In this document: positions 18,485-27,938 of the stretch, in pieces
Numbering within the stretch: position 1 is the first letter of the stretch
Layout of the letters: every line of letters starts with the position of its first letter
Source of the DNA: Paraburkholderia sp.
GTDB lineage: Bacteria; Pseudomonadota; Gammaproteobacteria; Burkholderiales; Burkholderiaceae
Direction: 5' to 3'
DNA length: 64,000 nt
Assembly (NCBI RefSeq): GCF_028283785.1
Contig: NZ_JAPWKB010000019.1
Location: 1,136,001-1,200,000, forward strand
The notes under the pieces: model-generated
What the model was told of the DNA's origin: nothing
The model's database searches: none
What the model saw: the letters and a program-made list of their open reading frames with translations, nothing else
Position numbers and translations under genes: made by a program

Positions 18485-18694
18485 TCATTCCACCGGCAGT
18501 TGCGCACACGGGTCGTTCGACGCCGCGATGCACACCGACGAGTATTCGCCAGTCAATTGCAGCACGGTTTTGCACGTGGCCTGCAGATCCGGGTTGCTTT
18601 CCCACGCGATAAACGCCGAGCAAAACACCGCCGACATCACCACCAGCGAAAAAGCGATTCTTTCGAGTACCTGAAAACGTTGCGGCATGGTCAT
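18485..18694 (-). CDS. Small hypothetical membrane protein
   Basis: A 69-residue protein with one hydrophobic helix (about residues 12-30, ERIAFSLVVMSAVFCSAFIA) and a short periplasmic tail with two cysteines (TCKTVLQ, SSVCIAA, plus NDPC). AAGGAA four bases upstream of ATG 18694 supports translation; ATG 18688 is an alternative. It is convergent with the TetR gene and divergent from the LysR gene. No family was recognised. Confidence 0.55.
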   Translation of the reverse strand: MTMPQRFQVLERIAFSLVVMSAVFCSAFIAWESNPDLQATCKTVLQLTGEYSSVCIAASNDPCAQLPVE

Positions 18695-18904
18695 GGTTCC
18701 TTTTCAGGACGAATGATACCGCAGCACTAGGGTTTATACCTAGATGGTTAAAAGCATGTGTATCGGGTTTGCCACGGCGAACCTGACCGCATTGTCATTT
18801 TCGGGTCAGGGTTGCGTCACCGGGTGCTCTTTACAATCCATTTCATTGGACAGAACGTAGCCGTGGCGCGAATGTCGTGCCGGGCGAAAGCGCCAGGAGT
18901 CGCC

Positions 18905-19939
18905 ATGAATCCCTTGCAGTCGATGCGCGTGTTCGTGAAAGTCGCCGACCTGGGCAGTTTTGCCCGAACCGCCGGTACGCTCGGCCTATCCACCGCGGTG
19001 ATTACGCGGCACGTCGCCGACCTCGAAGACCGGCTCGGCACGCGGCTGCTGAATCGCACGACGCGTAGTCTGTCGCTGACGGAATCGGGGCGCGTGTATC
19101 TGGATCGCGTGCGGCCGATTCTCGACGACCTCGAAGGCGTCGAGCAGATGGTCGTCGCGCGCAATCACGAACCGGTCGGTACGTTGCGGATCGTCGCGCC
19201 GATGGTGTTCGGGCTGAACCATTTCGCGCCGGTCTTGCAGGCCTATACCGAGCGCTATCCGAACGTCGTGCCGGACGTCACGCTGGTCGACCGGCCTGTC
19301 GATCTGGTCGAAGAGGGCTACGACGTCGGAATATTGATTACGCGTCACATGCGCAGCGCGAGCATCGTCACGCGCCGTCTGACGACCGGCTGGATGACCG
19401 TGTGCGCGACGCCCGCGTACCTGCAGAAGCACGGCGCGCTCGCCCGTCCCGACGATCTGACCGCGCACGCGTGCCTGAGCCTGCCCGCCGAACATGGCGG
19501 CGACGAGCGCGTGTTCACCGGCCCGCAAGGCGAAACGCGGGTGCGGCCGAGCAACGTGATCGTCGTGAACAACACGGAAATGCTGCGGCAACTGGCGCTG
19601 CTGGGGATGGGCGTCGCGATTTTGCCGAGTTATCTGATCGAGCGCGATCTGGAGCGCGGACGGCTGGTGCGCGTGCTGACCGACTATCAGCTGCCCCAGA
19701 TCGACGTGACGATTGCGTATCCGAGTCGTCATCATCTGCCGGCGAAAGTGCGGACCTTTATCGACCATCTGGTCGACCATTTTGCGCGCAGTCGCGACGC
19801 GAGCGCCGCGCACTGGACGCGTACACAAAGCGGGGCGGAGGCGGAAGGACCGTTGGAGGTGCCGCAGCGCACATCATCGCGGAACGCGACGCGCAACGAC
19901 GCGTCACGGCTGCGTGAAGAGGCTTCGACGGAGATCTAG
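18905..19939 (+). CDS. LysR-family transcriptional regulator
   Basis: A 344-residue LysR-type regulator. The winged helix-turn-helix at residues 1-60 (SMRVFVKVADLGSFARTAGT, then AVITRHVADLEDRLGTRLLNR) is followed by a periplasmic-binding-protein-like effector domain. ATG 18905 is supported by AGGAG five bases upstream. The C-terminal 40 residues (from about SRDASAAHW) extend past the usual end and look disordered. The neighbour at its 5-prime end is a small membrane protein on the other strand, which could be a target. Sequence most resembles the subgroup that controls oxidoreductase or efflux genes, but the effector is unknown. Confidence 0.88.
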   Translation: MNPLQSMRVFVKVADLGSFARTAGTLGLSTAVITRHVADLEDRLGTRLLNRTTRSLSLTESGRVYLDRVRPILDDLEGVEQMVVARNHEPVGTLRIVAPMVFGLNHFAPVLQAYTERYPNVVPDVTLVDRPVDLVEEGYDVGILITRHMRSASIVTRRLTTGWMTVCATPAYLQKHGALARPDDLTAHACLSLPAEHGGDERVFTGPQGETRVRPSNVIVVNNTEMLRQLALLGMGVAILPSYLIERDLERGRLVRVLTDYQLPQIDVTIAYPSRHHLPAKVRTFIDHLVDHFARSRDASAAHWTRTQSGAEAEGPLEVPQRTSSRNATRNDASRLREEASTEI

Positions 19940-19950
19940 GCGTGTGCCGG

Positions 19951-19987
19951 GCCCGAACGTCGTGCGACGCACGGCGCTCGGGCGTTT
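19951..19987. terminator. Bidirectional terminator hairpin
   Basis: GCCCGA and CGTCGTGCG (from 19951) pair with CGCACGGCG and TCGGGC (ending 19983), with one A-C mismatch. GTTTTC follows. It lies between the convergent LysR (ends 19939) and DUF2795-like (ends 19996) genes. Confidence 0.5.
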
Positions 19988-19995
19988 TCACTGCG

Positions 19996-20226
19996 TTACG
20001 ACGACAATCCCGGCCCGAAATTGCTGCCGATCAACCGTAACACCGCGCCGCCGTCCGCGTAATCCTGTTCGGGCAAGCCGTCGAACATGTCGACGACTTC
20101 GCCACTTGCGCCTGCGTCACGAGCCGCGTCGACGATTTCATCCTTGTTGGCGGGCCAATCGATTTCGCGCAAGACATCGGCGATCTGAAGTTCAATCGAC
20201 TCGCCGGGAATGGCCGATCCATTCAT
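19996..20226 (-). CDS. DUF2795-like small protein
   Basis: A 76-residue protein whose core (IADVLREIDWPANKDEIVDA, then MFDGLPEQDYADGGAVLRLI) follows the pattern of DUF2795 proteins, small single-domain proteins of unknown function that resemble a half-repeat of helical DNA-binding folds. The start at 20226 has AAGGAG six to seven bases upstream. It is a single gene between convergent LysR and a secreted small protein. Function unknown. Confidence 0.75.
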   Translation of the reverse strand: MNGSAIPGESIELQIADVLREIDWPANKDEIVDAARDAGASGEVVDMFDGLPEQDYADGGAVLRLIGSNFGPGLSS

Positions 20227-20398
20227 TCAATTGCTCCTTGACGGTGGGAAAGCGGCAGCGCGGTCGCGCCGGAGCGCGGCGGCGTCATGGTGTCATTGTG
20301 CGCCCGGGCGCGCGAGCCGATCCGCGAAGTGCACGAAACCGCGTCGATGCCGGACAACCGCGGCCGGTAGGTGTTGCGTGCGTTTTGCGTGCGCGGCG

Positions 20399-20647
20399 TC
20401 AGGTTTGCAGATGTTCGGCGCGGCCCGCCATCCGGTCGAGCCGTCGCGACTTGGGCAGTGCGATGTGCTGCCAGTGCTGCGGCCGGGTCGTGTCCATCGC
20501 GGCGACATCGGGCGCGGCGGGCGCGACCGGTGCGGCATTGGCATTTTCGATCGCGATGTCGACGCGAGCGTCGCGCGCGGTATGCACCGGCGTGGCGAAA
20601 CACGAGGCCGACAACGTCACCATGATCATCAGTGTCGAGATTTTCAT
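20399..20647 (-). CDS. Small secreted hypothetical protein
   Basis: An 82-residue protein with a signal peptide (MKISTLMIMVTLSASCFA) and a short Ala/Asp-rich mature part. AGGAGGT at 20654-20660, six bases before ATG 20647, is a strong ribosome-binding site and fixes this start over GTG 20650. A Cys near the cleavage site (SASC) could make it a lipoprotein. No family recognised. Confidence 0.6.
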   Translation of the reverse strand: MKISTLMIMVTLSASCFATPVHTARDARVDIAIENANAAPVAPAAPDVAAMDTTRPQHWQHIALPKSRRLDRMAGRAEHLQT

Positions 20648-20916
20648 CACCCGACCTCCTATCGCTCACGCAGCGCAGATGCTTCAGCAAACGCTGTGCC
20701 GGTGTGCGGTTTTTCTTTTCTGCTTGTTGTGTTCTGCACCTGCCGCCGGATCGAGCGCTTCGCGGCGATGCATCTGCGCACGCCGCATCCTCAGTATCTT
20801 AGTCGGCAAAAGTTGCAAAGGTTAGGGGCGGGTGTGAAGCGCGCGCGATACGCCGTGCCACGGGCTCGCCGGACGGCTTGCCGGGCATGACCGGGCAGAG
20901 TGGTAGATCAGGTGGA

Positions 20917-22317
20917 TCAGCTTTCGCGCGCGAGGTCGCGGATCGGACGACGACTGATGGTGCGCCAGTAAAGCGCAAGGCCGACGCCTGCGATCGCGAG
21001 GCTGGCTGCATTGGCGACCCAGAAGCCGCGCGCGCCGGTCAACCAGTCCGGCGTCAGGCCACCGACGTCGAAACCCAGCGCGTATCCGCCGCCAAGTCCG
21101 ACGCCCCACAGTGCCACCGCGTAAATCACGGTCGGCACCACGGCGACCTTGTAGGCGCGCAACACGAACGCGGTCGTGATCTGCAATGCGTCGAACAGGT
21201 GGTAACAGACCACGATCAGCACGAGCGGCATCGCGGCGGCGGCCACCTGCGGGTTCGGCGTATAGCCCTCGATAATCCACGGACGCAATACCAGCACGAT
21301 CGTCCCGTAAATCGCAGCGATGCCGACGGCCATCAGGATGCCGTGGCGCGACAACGTGCGCGCGGCGTGCGGCCGATGCGCGCCGAGCGCCTGCGCAACC
21401 AGCGTCGATGTGGCAATGCCGATCGACAGCGGCGTCATGTACAGCACCGCGCCGAGATTGCCTGCAATCTGGTGGCCGGCCAGCGTCGTCGTGCCGAAGC
21501 GTGCAATGAACAGCGCCATGAACGTGTACGACGTGACTTCGATCAGGTACGACAGGCCCATCGGGATGCCGAGCCGGAGTTGGGCGGCCTGACGTTGCCA
21601 GACCGGCCAGCAGAAGCGCGAAAAGATCGCGAACGGGCTAAACACCTCCACGCGCGTCAGCAGCGCCATGCCGACGATCGCCAGCAACCAGTTGATGATG
21701 ATGCTCGCCAGCGCGCAACCGGGGCCGCCGAGCGCCGGCACGCCAAGTCCACCGAAAATGAACCAGGTATTCAGCGGGAATTTGAGAAGCAGGGCGCCGA
21801 TCTGCAGGATCATCACGAGGCGCGGCTTGCCGACCGCGTTCGTCACCGAGCTGTAGACGCGAAACGCGAGGCTCGCGGGCAGTCCGAACGACAGAATCCG
21901 CAGATACGCTTCGGTGCGTTCGCGCAGCGCGTCGGGCGCGTGCGCGATCTGCAGCAGCGGACCGGGAAAGAACAGGATCGCGAAGCCGACCAGCGTCAGT
22001 ACCGACGCCAGCCACAACGACTGACGCACTTCCTCGCCGATCTCGGCGTAACGGCGCGCGCCGTACAGTTGCGCGGTGATGGGCTGAAGCGCGGTGAGGA
22101 TGCCCGTCAGGCCGATGTACACGGAGATGTACACCGACGAACCCAGGCCGAGCGCGGCGAGATCGGTGGCGGAAAAGCGGCCGACCATCGCGGTGTCGAT
22201 CACGCCGAACGCGATGATCGCCAGTTGGCCGATCAACACCGGCCACGCCAGCGAAGCGATTTTTCGTGCGTCGGCGAGCAGGTCGCCCGGCGCGCCGCCA
22301 GGCCCGTCCGTCGCCAC
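20917..22317 (-). CDS. MATE-family multidrug/polyspecific exporter (NorM-like)
   Basis: A 466-residue membrane protein with about twelve predicted helices in two homologous MatE halves, beginning with the family-typical SLAWPVLIGQLAIIAFGVID and TAMVGRFSATDLAALGLGSS. Such transporters export cationic drugs or metabolites with Na+ or H+ coupling. GTG 22317 has GGGAG five bases upstream; GTG 22323 overlaps the preceding stop codon and is an alternative. Start and stop of the two genes interlock, so it is co-translated with the ArnT-like gene upstream. Functional link between the two is unclear. Confidence 0.88.
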   Translation of the reverse strand: MATDGPGGAPGDLLADARKIASLAWPVLIGQLAIIAFGVIDTAMVGRFSATDLAALGLGSSVYISVYIGLTGILTALQPITAQLYGARRYAEIGEEVRQSLWLASVLTLVGFAILFFPGPLLQIAHAPDALRERTEAYLRILSFGLPASLAFRVYSSVTNAVGKPRLVMILQIGALLLKFPLNTWFIFGGLGVPALGGPGCALASIIINWLLAIVGMALLTRVEVFSPFAIFSRFCWPVWQRQAAQLRLGIPMGLSYLIEVTSYTFMALFIARFGTTTLAGHQIAGNLGAVLYMTPLSIGIATSTLVAQALGAHRPHAARTLSRHGILMAVGIAAIYGTIVLVLRPWIIEGYTPNPQVAAAAMPLVLIVVCYHLFDALQITTAFVLRAYKVAVVPTVIYAVALWGVGLGGGYALGFDVGGLTPDWLTGARGFWVANAASLAIAGVGLALYWRTISRRPIRDLARES

Positions 22318-22319
22318 GG

Positions 22320-24083
22320 TCACTCCCGCTTGCTTCGCCACGGACGGCGCTTGACGGGCGGCTTCGGCCGGTCGATCCGCACATACAGGCGGAACCGTTC
22401 GTCGCGGTCGGCGACGCGGCGGCCTTCCCAGACCAGCTTCCACATGAAATCGGGCATGGCGCTCGGCTCGCCGAAATCCTGCGTGTCCTGTCGCAGGATG
22501 ACGTCGCAGTCGTCGTTGAACGAGAAGTGCATGTCGCCGAAATACGCGAACGTCGCAATCTGCGCATTACCCAATCGCACCGGCGAGATGCACGAGTAAT
22601 CTTCCGGCAGATGGCTGGCGATCTGTTCGGCGACGTCCTTGTAGGTCCGGCTGTAGTTCACGACCGGCAGCCACAGCGTCATCAGCAAGACCCACATCAG
22701 CGTGGTGCCGGCGCTCGACAGCACGACGCTGCGCCACAGAACCTTCGGATGGCGCGCGAGCCGCCAGCGCACCAGCGCGAACCAGCACACCGTCACGGCG
22801 ACCGCGCAGACGAACGACAGGATCTTGAATTGCGGCACGTAGCCGGGAGCGAGTCGCGCGAGGTTGCGGGCGATCGGGTGCGGAAAGCCGGTCAGGCCGG
22901 CCATGTAGACGATCCACACGAAGCTGCCGAGGCCGGTGAAGCTCAGCAGCGCGAACCAGTCGATTGCGTTGATCGCGCCGCGTTTGAGCGTGGGCAACGC
23001 GAAGGTCGCGAGCACGGCGAGCGCGGGCAGCAGCAACATGTAGAGCCGGTTCGACTGGTGGCTCTGCAACACGACCAGCACCAGCAACGGTCCAATCACC
23101 GACAGCGGCACCGCCACGTGCGGCGCGCGGCGCAGTCCGGCCCAGCTGAACCACGCCCAGATCGCGAGCGGCCACGCAGGCCAGGTGAACAGCGGCAGAT
23201 TTTTCAGCGCGTAACGGGCGACGTCGGCGGACCAGCCGGGCGGGCCCGCGAACGCGTCGCGGCTCGTGTGCAGCCACTGGTTCAGATACCAGACGGCGTC
23301 GTCGGGGAAGGTGGCGAGCGCGATGAGCGGCCATGACACGGCCAGCACCAGCGCGACCGGCAAGCCGGCCAGCAGCAGCCAGCGCGAGCGCGCTTCACGC
23401 ACGATCAGCGCCATCGCGAGCGTGCCGATCAGCAACGCGGCGACCAGCACGGGGTTGCTCGCCAGCGCGAACAGGCCAAGCCCGCAGCCCCACAGCAGCG
23501 CGCCTTGCACCGGGCTGTCGATCATCCGCACGAGGCCGTAAAACAGCATCGCGACGCACAGGAACTGCGCGAGTTGCGGCGTGGTTTCGTGACCGCGTTC
23601 GGCGAGACCGAAACAGGCGAGCAGGATCAGCAGCGCGCCGTCGGCGAGCGTGCGGCCGTAGTCGCGCGGTTCCGGTTCACCGCCGAATGCGTATTTGAAC
23701 GGCTGGACTTCCGGGCGGCGGCCGAGCAGATACGCCGCGTACCAGACGAACGCGCAAGCCGCGCAGAACAGCAAGCCGGTGACGACGCGCGACGCATTGC
23801 TCGCATCGACCCACGGCGACAACGCTCGAATGCTCAGTGCGCCGAGCCAGTAGCCGAGCGGGCCGTCTTCGGTCAGATATTTACCGACGAGGTTCGGCAA
23901 CATCCAGTCGTGCGCGGAGCCGTTCGCCATCGTCCACATGACGCCGAAGCCGGCAGCGTCCTCGTTCTTCCAGGGATCGCGGCCGAACAGCCCAAAAAAC
24001 GCGTAGACAATGCAGATGGCAAGAAGCAGCCAGCGCGGCAGCGCGCTGGTCGCGGAGGCAGTGAGGCGAACGACGGGTCTCAT
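22320..24083 (-). CDS. GT39/ArnT-like membrane glycosyltransferase
   Basis: A 587-residue polytopic protein with about ten to twelve hydrophobic helices. Near the N terminus, RDPWKNEDAAGF and YLTEDGPLGYWLGA resemble the acidic first-loop motifs of the GT39/ArnT superfamily, which transfers sugars from polyprenyl-phosphate carriers on the periplasmic side. A soluble C-terminal portion follows (from about VNYSRTYKDVAEQIASHLPE). The ATG at 24083 (MRPVVRLTAS) starts the hydrophobic part; upstream in-frame codons look non-coding. Its stop overlaps the MATE gene. The acceptor is unknown; lipid A or protein glycosylation is possible. The ArnT resemblance is moderate. Confidence 0.75.
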   Translation of the reverse strand: MRPVVRLTASATSALPRWLLLAICIVYAFFGLFGRDPWKNEDAAGFGVMWTMANGSAHDWMLPNLVGKYLTEDGPLGYWLGALSIRALSPWVDASNASRVVTGLLFCAACAFVWYAAYLLGRRPEVQPFKYAFGGEPEPRDYGRTLADGALLILLACFGLAERGHETTPQLAQFLCVAMLFYGLVRMIDSPVQGALLWGCGLGLFALASNPVLVAALLIGTLAMALIVREARSRWLLLAGLPVALVLAVSWPLIALATFPDDAVWYLNQWLHTSRDAFAGPPGWSADVARYALKNLPLFTWPAWPLAIWAWFSWAGLRRAPHVAVPLSVIGPLLVLVVLQSHQSNRLYMLLLPALAVLATFALPTLKRGAINAIDWFALLSFTGLGSFVWIVYMAGLTGFPHPIARNLARLAPGYVPQFKILSFVCAVAVTVCWFALVRWRLARHPKVLWRSVVLSSAGTTLMWVLLMTLWLPVVNYSRTYKDVAEQIASHLPEDYSCISPVRLGNAQIATFAYFGDMHFSFNDDCDVILRQDTQDFGEPSAMPDFMWKLVWEGRRVADRDERFRLYVRIDRPKPPVKRRPWRSKRE

Positions 24084-24304
24084 GCGGATCGGTTTTTTTC
24101 GGAGAAAGCGGTTCGAGCGGCGGCGGGCAGTGTGCCCGGCAAAGGGGCCGATTCGAAGCATCCGGCATTGTAGTCGTGCCGTACGCGCCGCGTCACGGAT
24201 GGTAACGGCCCGCAACGCCATTGGCAGGCCGGTTACATCGACGGACGGCGGATTGCGCGGAATTGCGCCGTGTGCGGCAAATGTTGGAAAGTGGTGCGTC
24301 AAAT

Positions 24305-24334
24305 AAAAAAGGGCAGCGTAAGCTGCCCTTTTTT
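24305..24334 (-). terminator. Intrinsic terminator after rpmE2
   Basis: GGGCAGC (24311-24317), a GTAA loop, GCTGCCC (24322-24328) and T6 form a strong hairpin with A-rich sequence on the other side, so it can work in both directions. It serves the minus-strand rpmE2 gene that ends at 24384. Confidence 0.85.
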
Positions 24335-24383
24335 GATGCTACCCGGTGCGGTGCCGGCGATGTGCCGGCGACCTGTGCAGCAA

Positions 24384-24647
24384 TTACTTGACTGCCTTGC
24401 CGGTTGCGCGCGTGCCGAACTTCTTGTTGAACTTCTCGACGCGGCCAGCCGTGTCCATGATCTTTTGTTGACCGGTGTAGAACGGATGCGATTCCGACGA
24501 CACTTCGATCTTTGCCAGCGGATACGTCTTGCCTTCGAATTCGCCGGTTTCGCGCGTCTGGATGGTCGAGCGGGTCACGAACTTGAAGTCGATCGACATA
24601 TCGATGAACAGAACTTCGCGGTAATTCGGGTGAATGCCTTCTTTCAT
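24384..24647 (-). CDS. rpmE2: 50S ribosomal protein L31, type B
   Basis: An 87-residue L31 protein beginning MKEGIHPNYREVLFIDMSID. It lacks the CXXC zinc-binding cysteines of type A L31, so it is the zinc-independent form that replaces the zinc form when zinc is scarce in many bacteria. The YTGQQKIMDTAGRVEKFNKK end is typical of the family. ATG 24647 has AAAGG upstream. It is monocistronic with its own terminator. If no zinc-containing rpmE exists elsewhere, it is the only L31, as in many Burkholderia. Confidence 0.93.
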   Translation of the reverse strand: MKEGIHPNYREVLFIDMSIDFKFVTRSTIQTRETGEFEGKTYPLAKIEVSSESHPFYTGQQKIMDTAGRVEKFNKKFGTRATGKAVK

Positions 24648-24856
24648 GGTCTTTCCTTTTAATCTGGCGGTAGCCAACCCGCGTGCCGCCACGGGAATCG
24701 CGACGGCCTTTAGGCGCGAGCCACTTGCCTAAGGTCGAAAAACGGCGATTATGCCAGAAAATCAGTTGCTTGACGAATTTCCAGCGCGATTTCTGGCGAT
24801 CGCGCGTGGTCTCGGCGGCGGTTTCCCGGTTCGCCGCGACGCCGCTCCCGCCTGCG

Positions 24857-25699
24857 TCAGCCGGCCTGTATCGACAGCACGCCGACCCGCGCCGGATCGT
24901 GCCGGTAATAGCGCGCGAGCAACCGGTAAAGCTCCGGATATTCGGCTTCGAATGCATGCGGTTGCACGAACAGCGCCTCGCTGCATACGGCAAAAAATTC
25001 CGATGGATGATCGGCGGCATACGGGTCGATCAGCGAATCGCGTTCGAAGCGCGACCAGCGCCGCTCGGGCACCGCATCGACCCGCGTGCAGAACCGGTCG
25101 TAAGCCGTGTCGAAAATATCGGCCCACGTGGTCGCGTCGAGACCGAGCGGCGCGTGCCAGCGACGAAACAGCGGCGGATGGCCGTTCGCCTCGCCGGTCA
25201 GCATGTCGATCTTGTGCGCGAATTCGTGGATCACGACGTTGTATGCGTCGGTGCCGTCGGTCATCTGTGCGTCTTCCCACGACAGCACCACGGGGCCGCC
25301 TTCCCACGCTTCGCCGCTCGCGTCCTGCTCGATTTCGTGGACCACGCCGTCTTCGTCCTCGACCGTTTTGCGGATCACGAACTCGCCCGGATAGACGATC
25401 ACGCCGACCCAGCCGCGATACAGGTCGAGGTCCAGGTTCAGCACCGGCAGACACGCCTGCGCGGCGATCGAAACCGTCATCGCGTCGGTCAGCGCGAGCG
25501 CGTGCGCGGTCGAAAATTCCTTGCGCGCGAGAAACAGGCTGCTCATTTCGCGCAGTCGCGCGAGATCGGGCGTGTCGAGATGCGCGAGAAAGGGCAGGCT
25601 GTCGAGCGTCGCCTGCCATTGCGCATCGTCGATCGCGTGATCGCGCAATGCGCGTTCGCGTTTGCGGGTGTCGAGCCAGTGTGTGAATTTCGAAAGCAT
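24857..25699 (-). CDS. mtfA: MtfA-like zinc metallopeptidase (M90 family)
   Basis: A 280-residue protein with HEFAH at 158-162, the HEXXH zinc site, in a context (AYNVVIHEFAHKIDMLTGEA) matching MtfA (YeeI), a cytosolic peptidase that in E. coli interacts with the Mlc repressor. A conserved DSLIDPYAADHPSEFFAVCS segment gives the third zinc ligand region. The ATG at 25699 starts the conserved sequence. It is near the MFS gene on the same strand (33 bp gap), perhaps co-transcribed. The substrate and a Mlc link in this organism are not shown. Confidence 0.85.
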   Translation of the reverse strand: MLSKFTHWLDTRKRERALRDHAIDDAQWQATLDSLPFLAHLDTPDLARLREMSSLFLARKEFSTAHALALTDAMTVSIAAQACLPVLNLDLDLYRGWVGVIVYPGEFVIRKTVEDEDGVVHEIEQDASGEAWEGGPVVLSWEDAQMTDGTDAYNVVIHEFAHKIDMLTGEANGHPPLFRRWHAPLGLDATTWADIFDTAYDRFCTRVDAVPERRWSRFERDSLIDPYAADHPSEFFAVCSEALFVQPHAFEAEYPELYRLLARYYRHDPARVGVLSIQAG

Positions 25700-25731
25700 C
25701 GTGATGGCCGCTGATGAGTCGGTTCGATCGA

Positions 25732-27288
25732 CTAGTCGATCTGTTTTTGCCACGCGGCAAACACGCCGCCGCACACTGCCACGCCGATCAGAAAATGAAA
25801 GCCGTCGAGCGACGCCAGAAAGCTGGCCTGCTGCGCGACCATCCGGCCGACCTGCACGACCGCGAGCGCATGCGCATCGCCGAGCGTGCGTCCGGCCGCT
25901 TCGAAGCCGTGCGTCAACGTGGCCAGCGTGTTCTGGAAAACCGGATTGTACGGATTTGCGAATTCCGCGAGCCGGCTTTCGTGCAGCGCCTGACGATGCT
26001 GCTCGACAATGATGACCGACGCCGTCGCGAACGAGATCGTCAATTGCCGGACGATGTTCTTGAGCCGGTAACCGTGCGTGAATTCCTCGATCGCGAAAAT
26101 CCGGAAGGTCAGGTTGGCGACCGGCAACACGATAAACAGCAGCAACAGCCCGCGCAGCAGCAGCGGCACGAGCAATGCCGCCTCGCCGACGCCGGGCGAC
26201 ATGCGCGTCATCCATTGTGCGGCGAACGCTGCCACCGCGAAGCCCGGCACGATGATCCACTTCTTGTGCGTCAGCAATTTAGCGTAACGGAAGTACACGA
26301 ATAATGCGCTCGCCGAGATCAGCGATGTCACGCCGACCAGCTGTCCGCTATTTTCGACGGGATAGCCGAGTCCGCTTTCGAGAAAGCGCGAGATCAGATA
26401 ACTGAAGGCCGTGGACTCGTAGTAATAGAACACGTACAGCACGAGCCCGACCTGAAAGGTTTTTTCGCGAAATGCATGCAGACGCACCAGCGGCGACGGG
26501 TGATGCCACTGCTGATACGCAAACCATGCAAGCGCGACGACACCGGCGATCGTCAGCAAGATCAGTCCCGGCGACGCGCTGAACAACTGGAACCGCACCT
26601 GCTGCATGACGATCTGCAGTGCGCCTTGCGCGAACGCGAAGATCAGATACGGCCAGAAGTGGCCGCTGCCGCGTTCTTCCGGCAGGCGGTTGCCGGAATC
26701 GGGCAGCGCGAGCATCGCGAGCACGGCGAACAGCACGCCGACCGGCGCGGTGCATGCGAACAGCGCGCGCCAGTCGAAATGCGCGACCAGTTGGCCGCCG
26801 ATCAGCGGCGCGAGTGCACTGCTGAGCACGATCAGGATCAGAAACGCGCGGGTTGCCACCGGACGCTGCTGGGGCTTGAAACTGATCTGGATCAGGATGC
26901 GGCAGGTGCCCATCATCGGACCGATGAAATAGCCCTGAAAACCGCGTGCGAAGGCGAGTTCGATCGACGTTTCGCACAAGGCGGCGGCAATCGCGCCCGC
27001 CGAATAGAGCAGCATGCAGCCGGCTACGTAGCGCCGGTAACCGATCCGTTCGACCCACCATTGTTGTTGCAGGATGCCGAGCACGGCGGCGATTGCATAC
27101 GCGCTCGACGCCCAGACCAGTTCGTCCGGCGATGCGTTGATCCCGCCCGCGATATAGCTCGCGAAGAACGAGAAGATCGCGTTGTCGAAGTAATCGAGGC
27201 CGGTGACGACGGCCAGAACCCAAGGGAAAAAATCGCCGCGCAGTGCGTCGACGCTGAATAACGGCCTGCCTGACGACGTCGTGCTCAT
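25732..27288 (-). CDS. MFS multidrug exporter, 14-helix type
   Basis: A 518-residue major-facilitator protein of the DHA2 (EmrB/QacA-like) type with about fourteen hydrophobic helices, beginning with GDFFPWVLAVVTGLDYFDNA. The cytosolic loop pattern WVERIGYRRYVAG between helices 2 and 3 is the family's motif A region. It is encoded directly after the MerR regulator with a 4-bp overlap (ATGA at 27285-27288). The regulator-exporter pairing suggests drug or metabolite efflux induced by its substrate. Substrate unknown. Confidence 0.88.
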   Translation of the reverse strand: MSTTSSGRPLFSVDALRGDFFPWVLAVVTGLDYFDNAIFSFFASYIAGGINASPDELVWASSAYAIAAVLGILQQQWWVERIGYRRYVAGCMLLYSAGAIAAALCETSIELAFARGFQGYFIGPMMGTCRILIQISFKPQQRPVATRAFLILIVLSSALAPLIGGQLVAHFDWRALFACTAPVGVLFAVLAMLALPDSGNRLPEERGSGHFWPYLIFAFAQGALQIVMQQVRFQLFSASPGLILLTIAGVVALAWFAYQQWHHPSPLVRLHAFREKTFQVGLVLYVFYYYESTAFSYLISRFLESGLGYPVENSGQLVGVTSLISASALFVYFRYAKLLTHKKWIIVPGFAVAAFAAQWMTRMSPGVGEAALLVPLLLRGLLLLFIVLPVANLTFRIFAIEEFTHGYRLKNIVRQLTISFATASVIIVEQHRQALHESRLAEFANPYNPVFQNTLATLTHGFEAAGRTLGDAHALAVVQVGRMVAQQASFLASLDGFHFLIGVAVCGGVFAAWQKQID

Positions 27289-27905
27289 GCGGGGTCGTCC
27301 GGATTTTTTGCGGATTTTCGAGCGCGTTTCGCGGTGGCTTGCGGGCGGGCAGGCGAGGGCGGTGCGCTCGCCGCTTCGTGTGGCGCCGCGTTCGTGGATC
27401 GGGCGGACTGGCTGGCTTTTGTCGCGAGCGCGCGTTTTCTGGCGGTTTCCTCGCGGCGTTGCCGGATCAGCAGTTCGGCGTTCTCGCCAGCGAGACGTCG
27501 CTCGATATAGTCCAGGTCGTGCGCGAGCTCGGCCTTCAGCGTTTGCGCTTCTTTCATTTCGCGGCGCATCGCGTCGATTCGCGCGTCGAGCGCCTGAACC
27601 TGCGCGCGCAGCGCATCGCCGATTTCGCGTAACGAGTCGTCGGAGAAGCGCCGGCCGCCTTCGACGGCTTGCATCGGCCGCTTCAACATTTCCGTGATCC
27701 CTTCGAGCGAAAAACCGAGCGAGCGCAGTCGCAGGATTCGCGCGAAACGGTCGAGATCGTTTTCGTCGTAGAGACGGTAACGGCCTTCGCTGCGTGTGGG
27801 CGTCACGAGTCCGCGCTCCTCGTAATATTTGAGCGTGCGCGGCGTGACATTCAGCCGCTCGGCGGCGTCGCGCACGGTGAGCAGCGTGGGCGTGTCGTTG
27901 GACAT
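27285..27905 (-). CDS. MerR-family transcriptional regulator
   Basis: A 206-residue protein with the MerR winged-helix domain at the N terminus (LTVRDAAERLNVTPRTLKYY, then TPTRSEGRYRLYDENDLDRF), a dimerisation coiled coil and a basic, disordered C-terminal tail. No metal-binding Cys cluster is present, so it probably senses an organic ligand. ATG 27905 was chosen because the conserved domain starts there; upstream codons overlap the operator palindrome. It overlaps the MFS exporter gene, suggesting one operon under autoregulation. Confidence 0.87.
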   Translation of the reverse strand: MSNDTPTLLTVRDAAERLNVTPRTLKYYEERGLVTPTRSEGRYRLYDENDLDRFARILRLRSLGFSLEGITEMLKRPMQAVEGGRRFSDDSLREIGDALRAQVQALDARIDAMRREMKEAQTLKAELAHDLDYIERRLAGENAELLIRQRREETARKRALATKASQSARSTNAAPHEAASAPPSPARPQATAKRARKSAKNPDDPA

Positions 27906-27938
27906 GGGCTTCGATGAAACGCGAAAAGAGTGGAGCGA

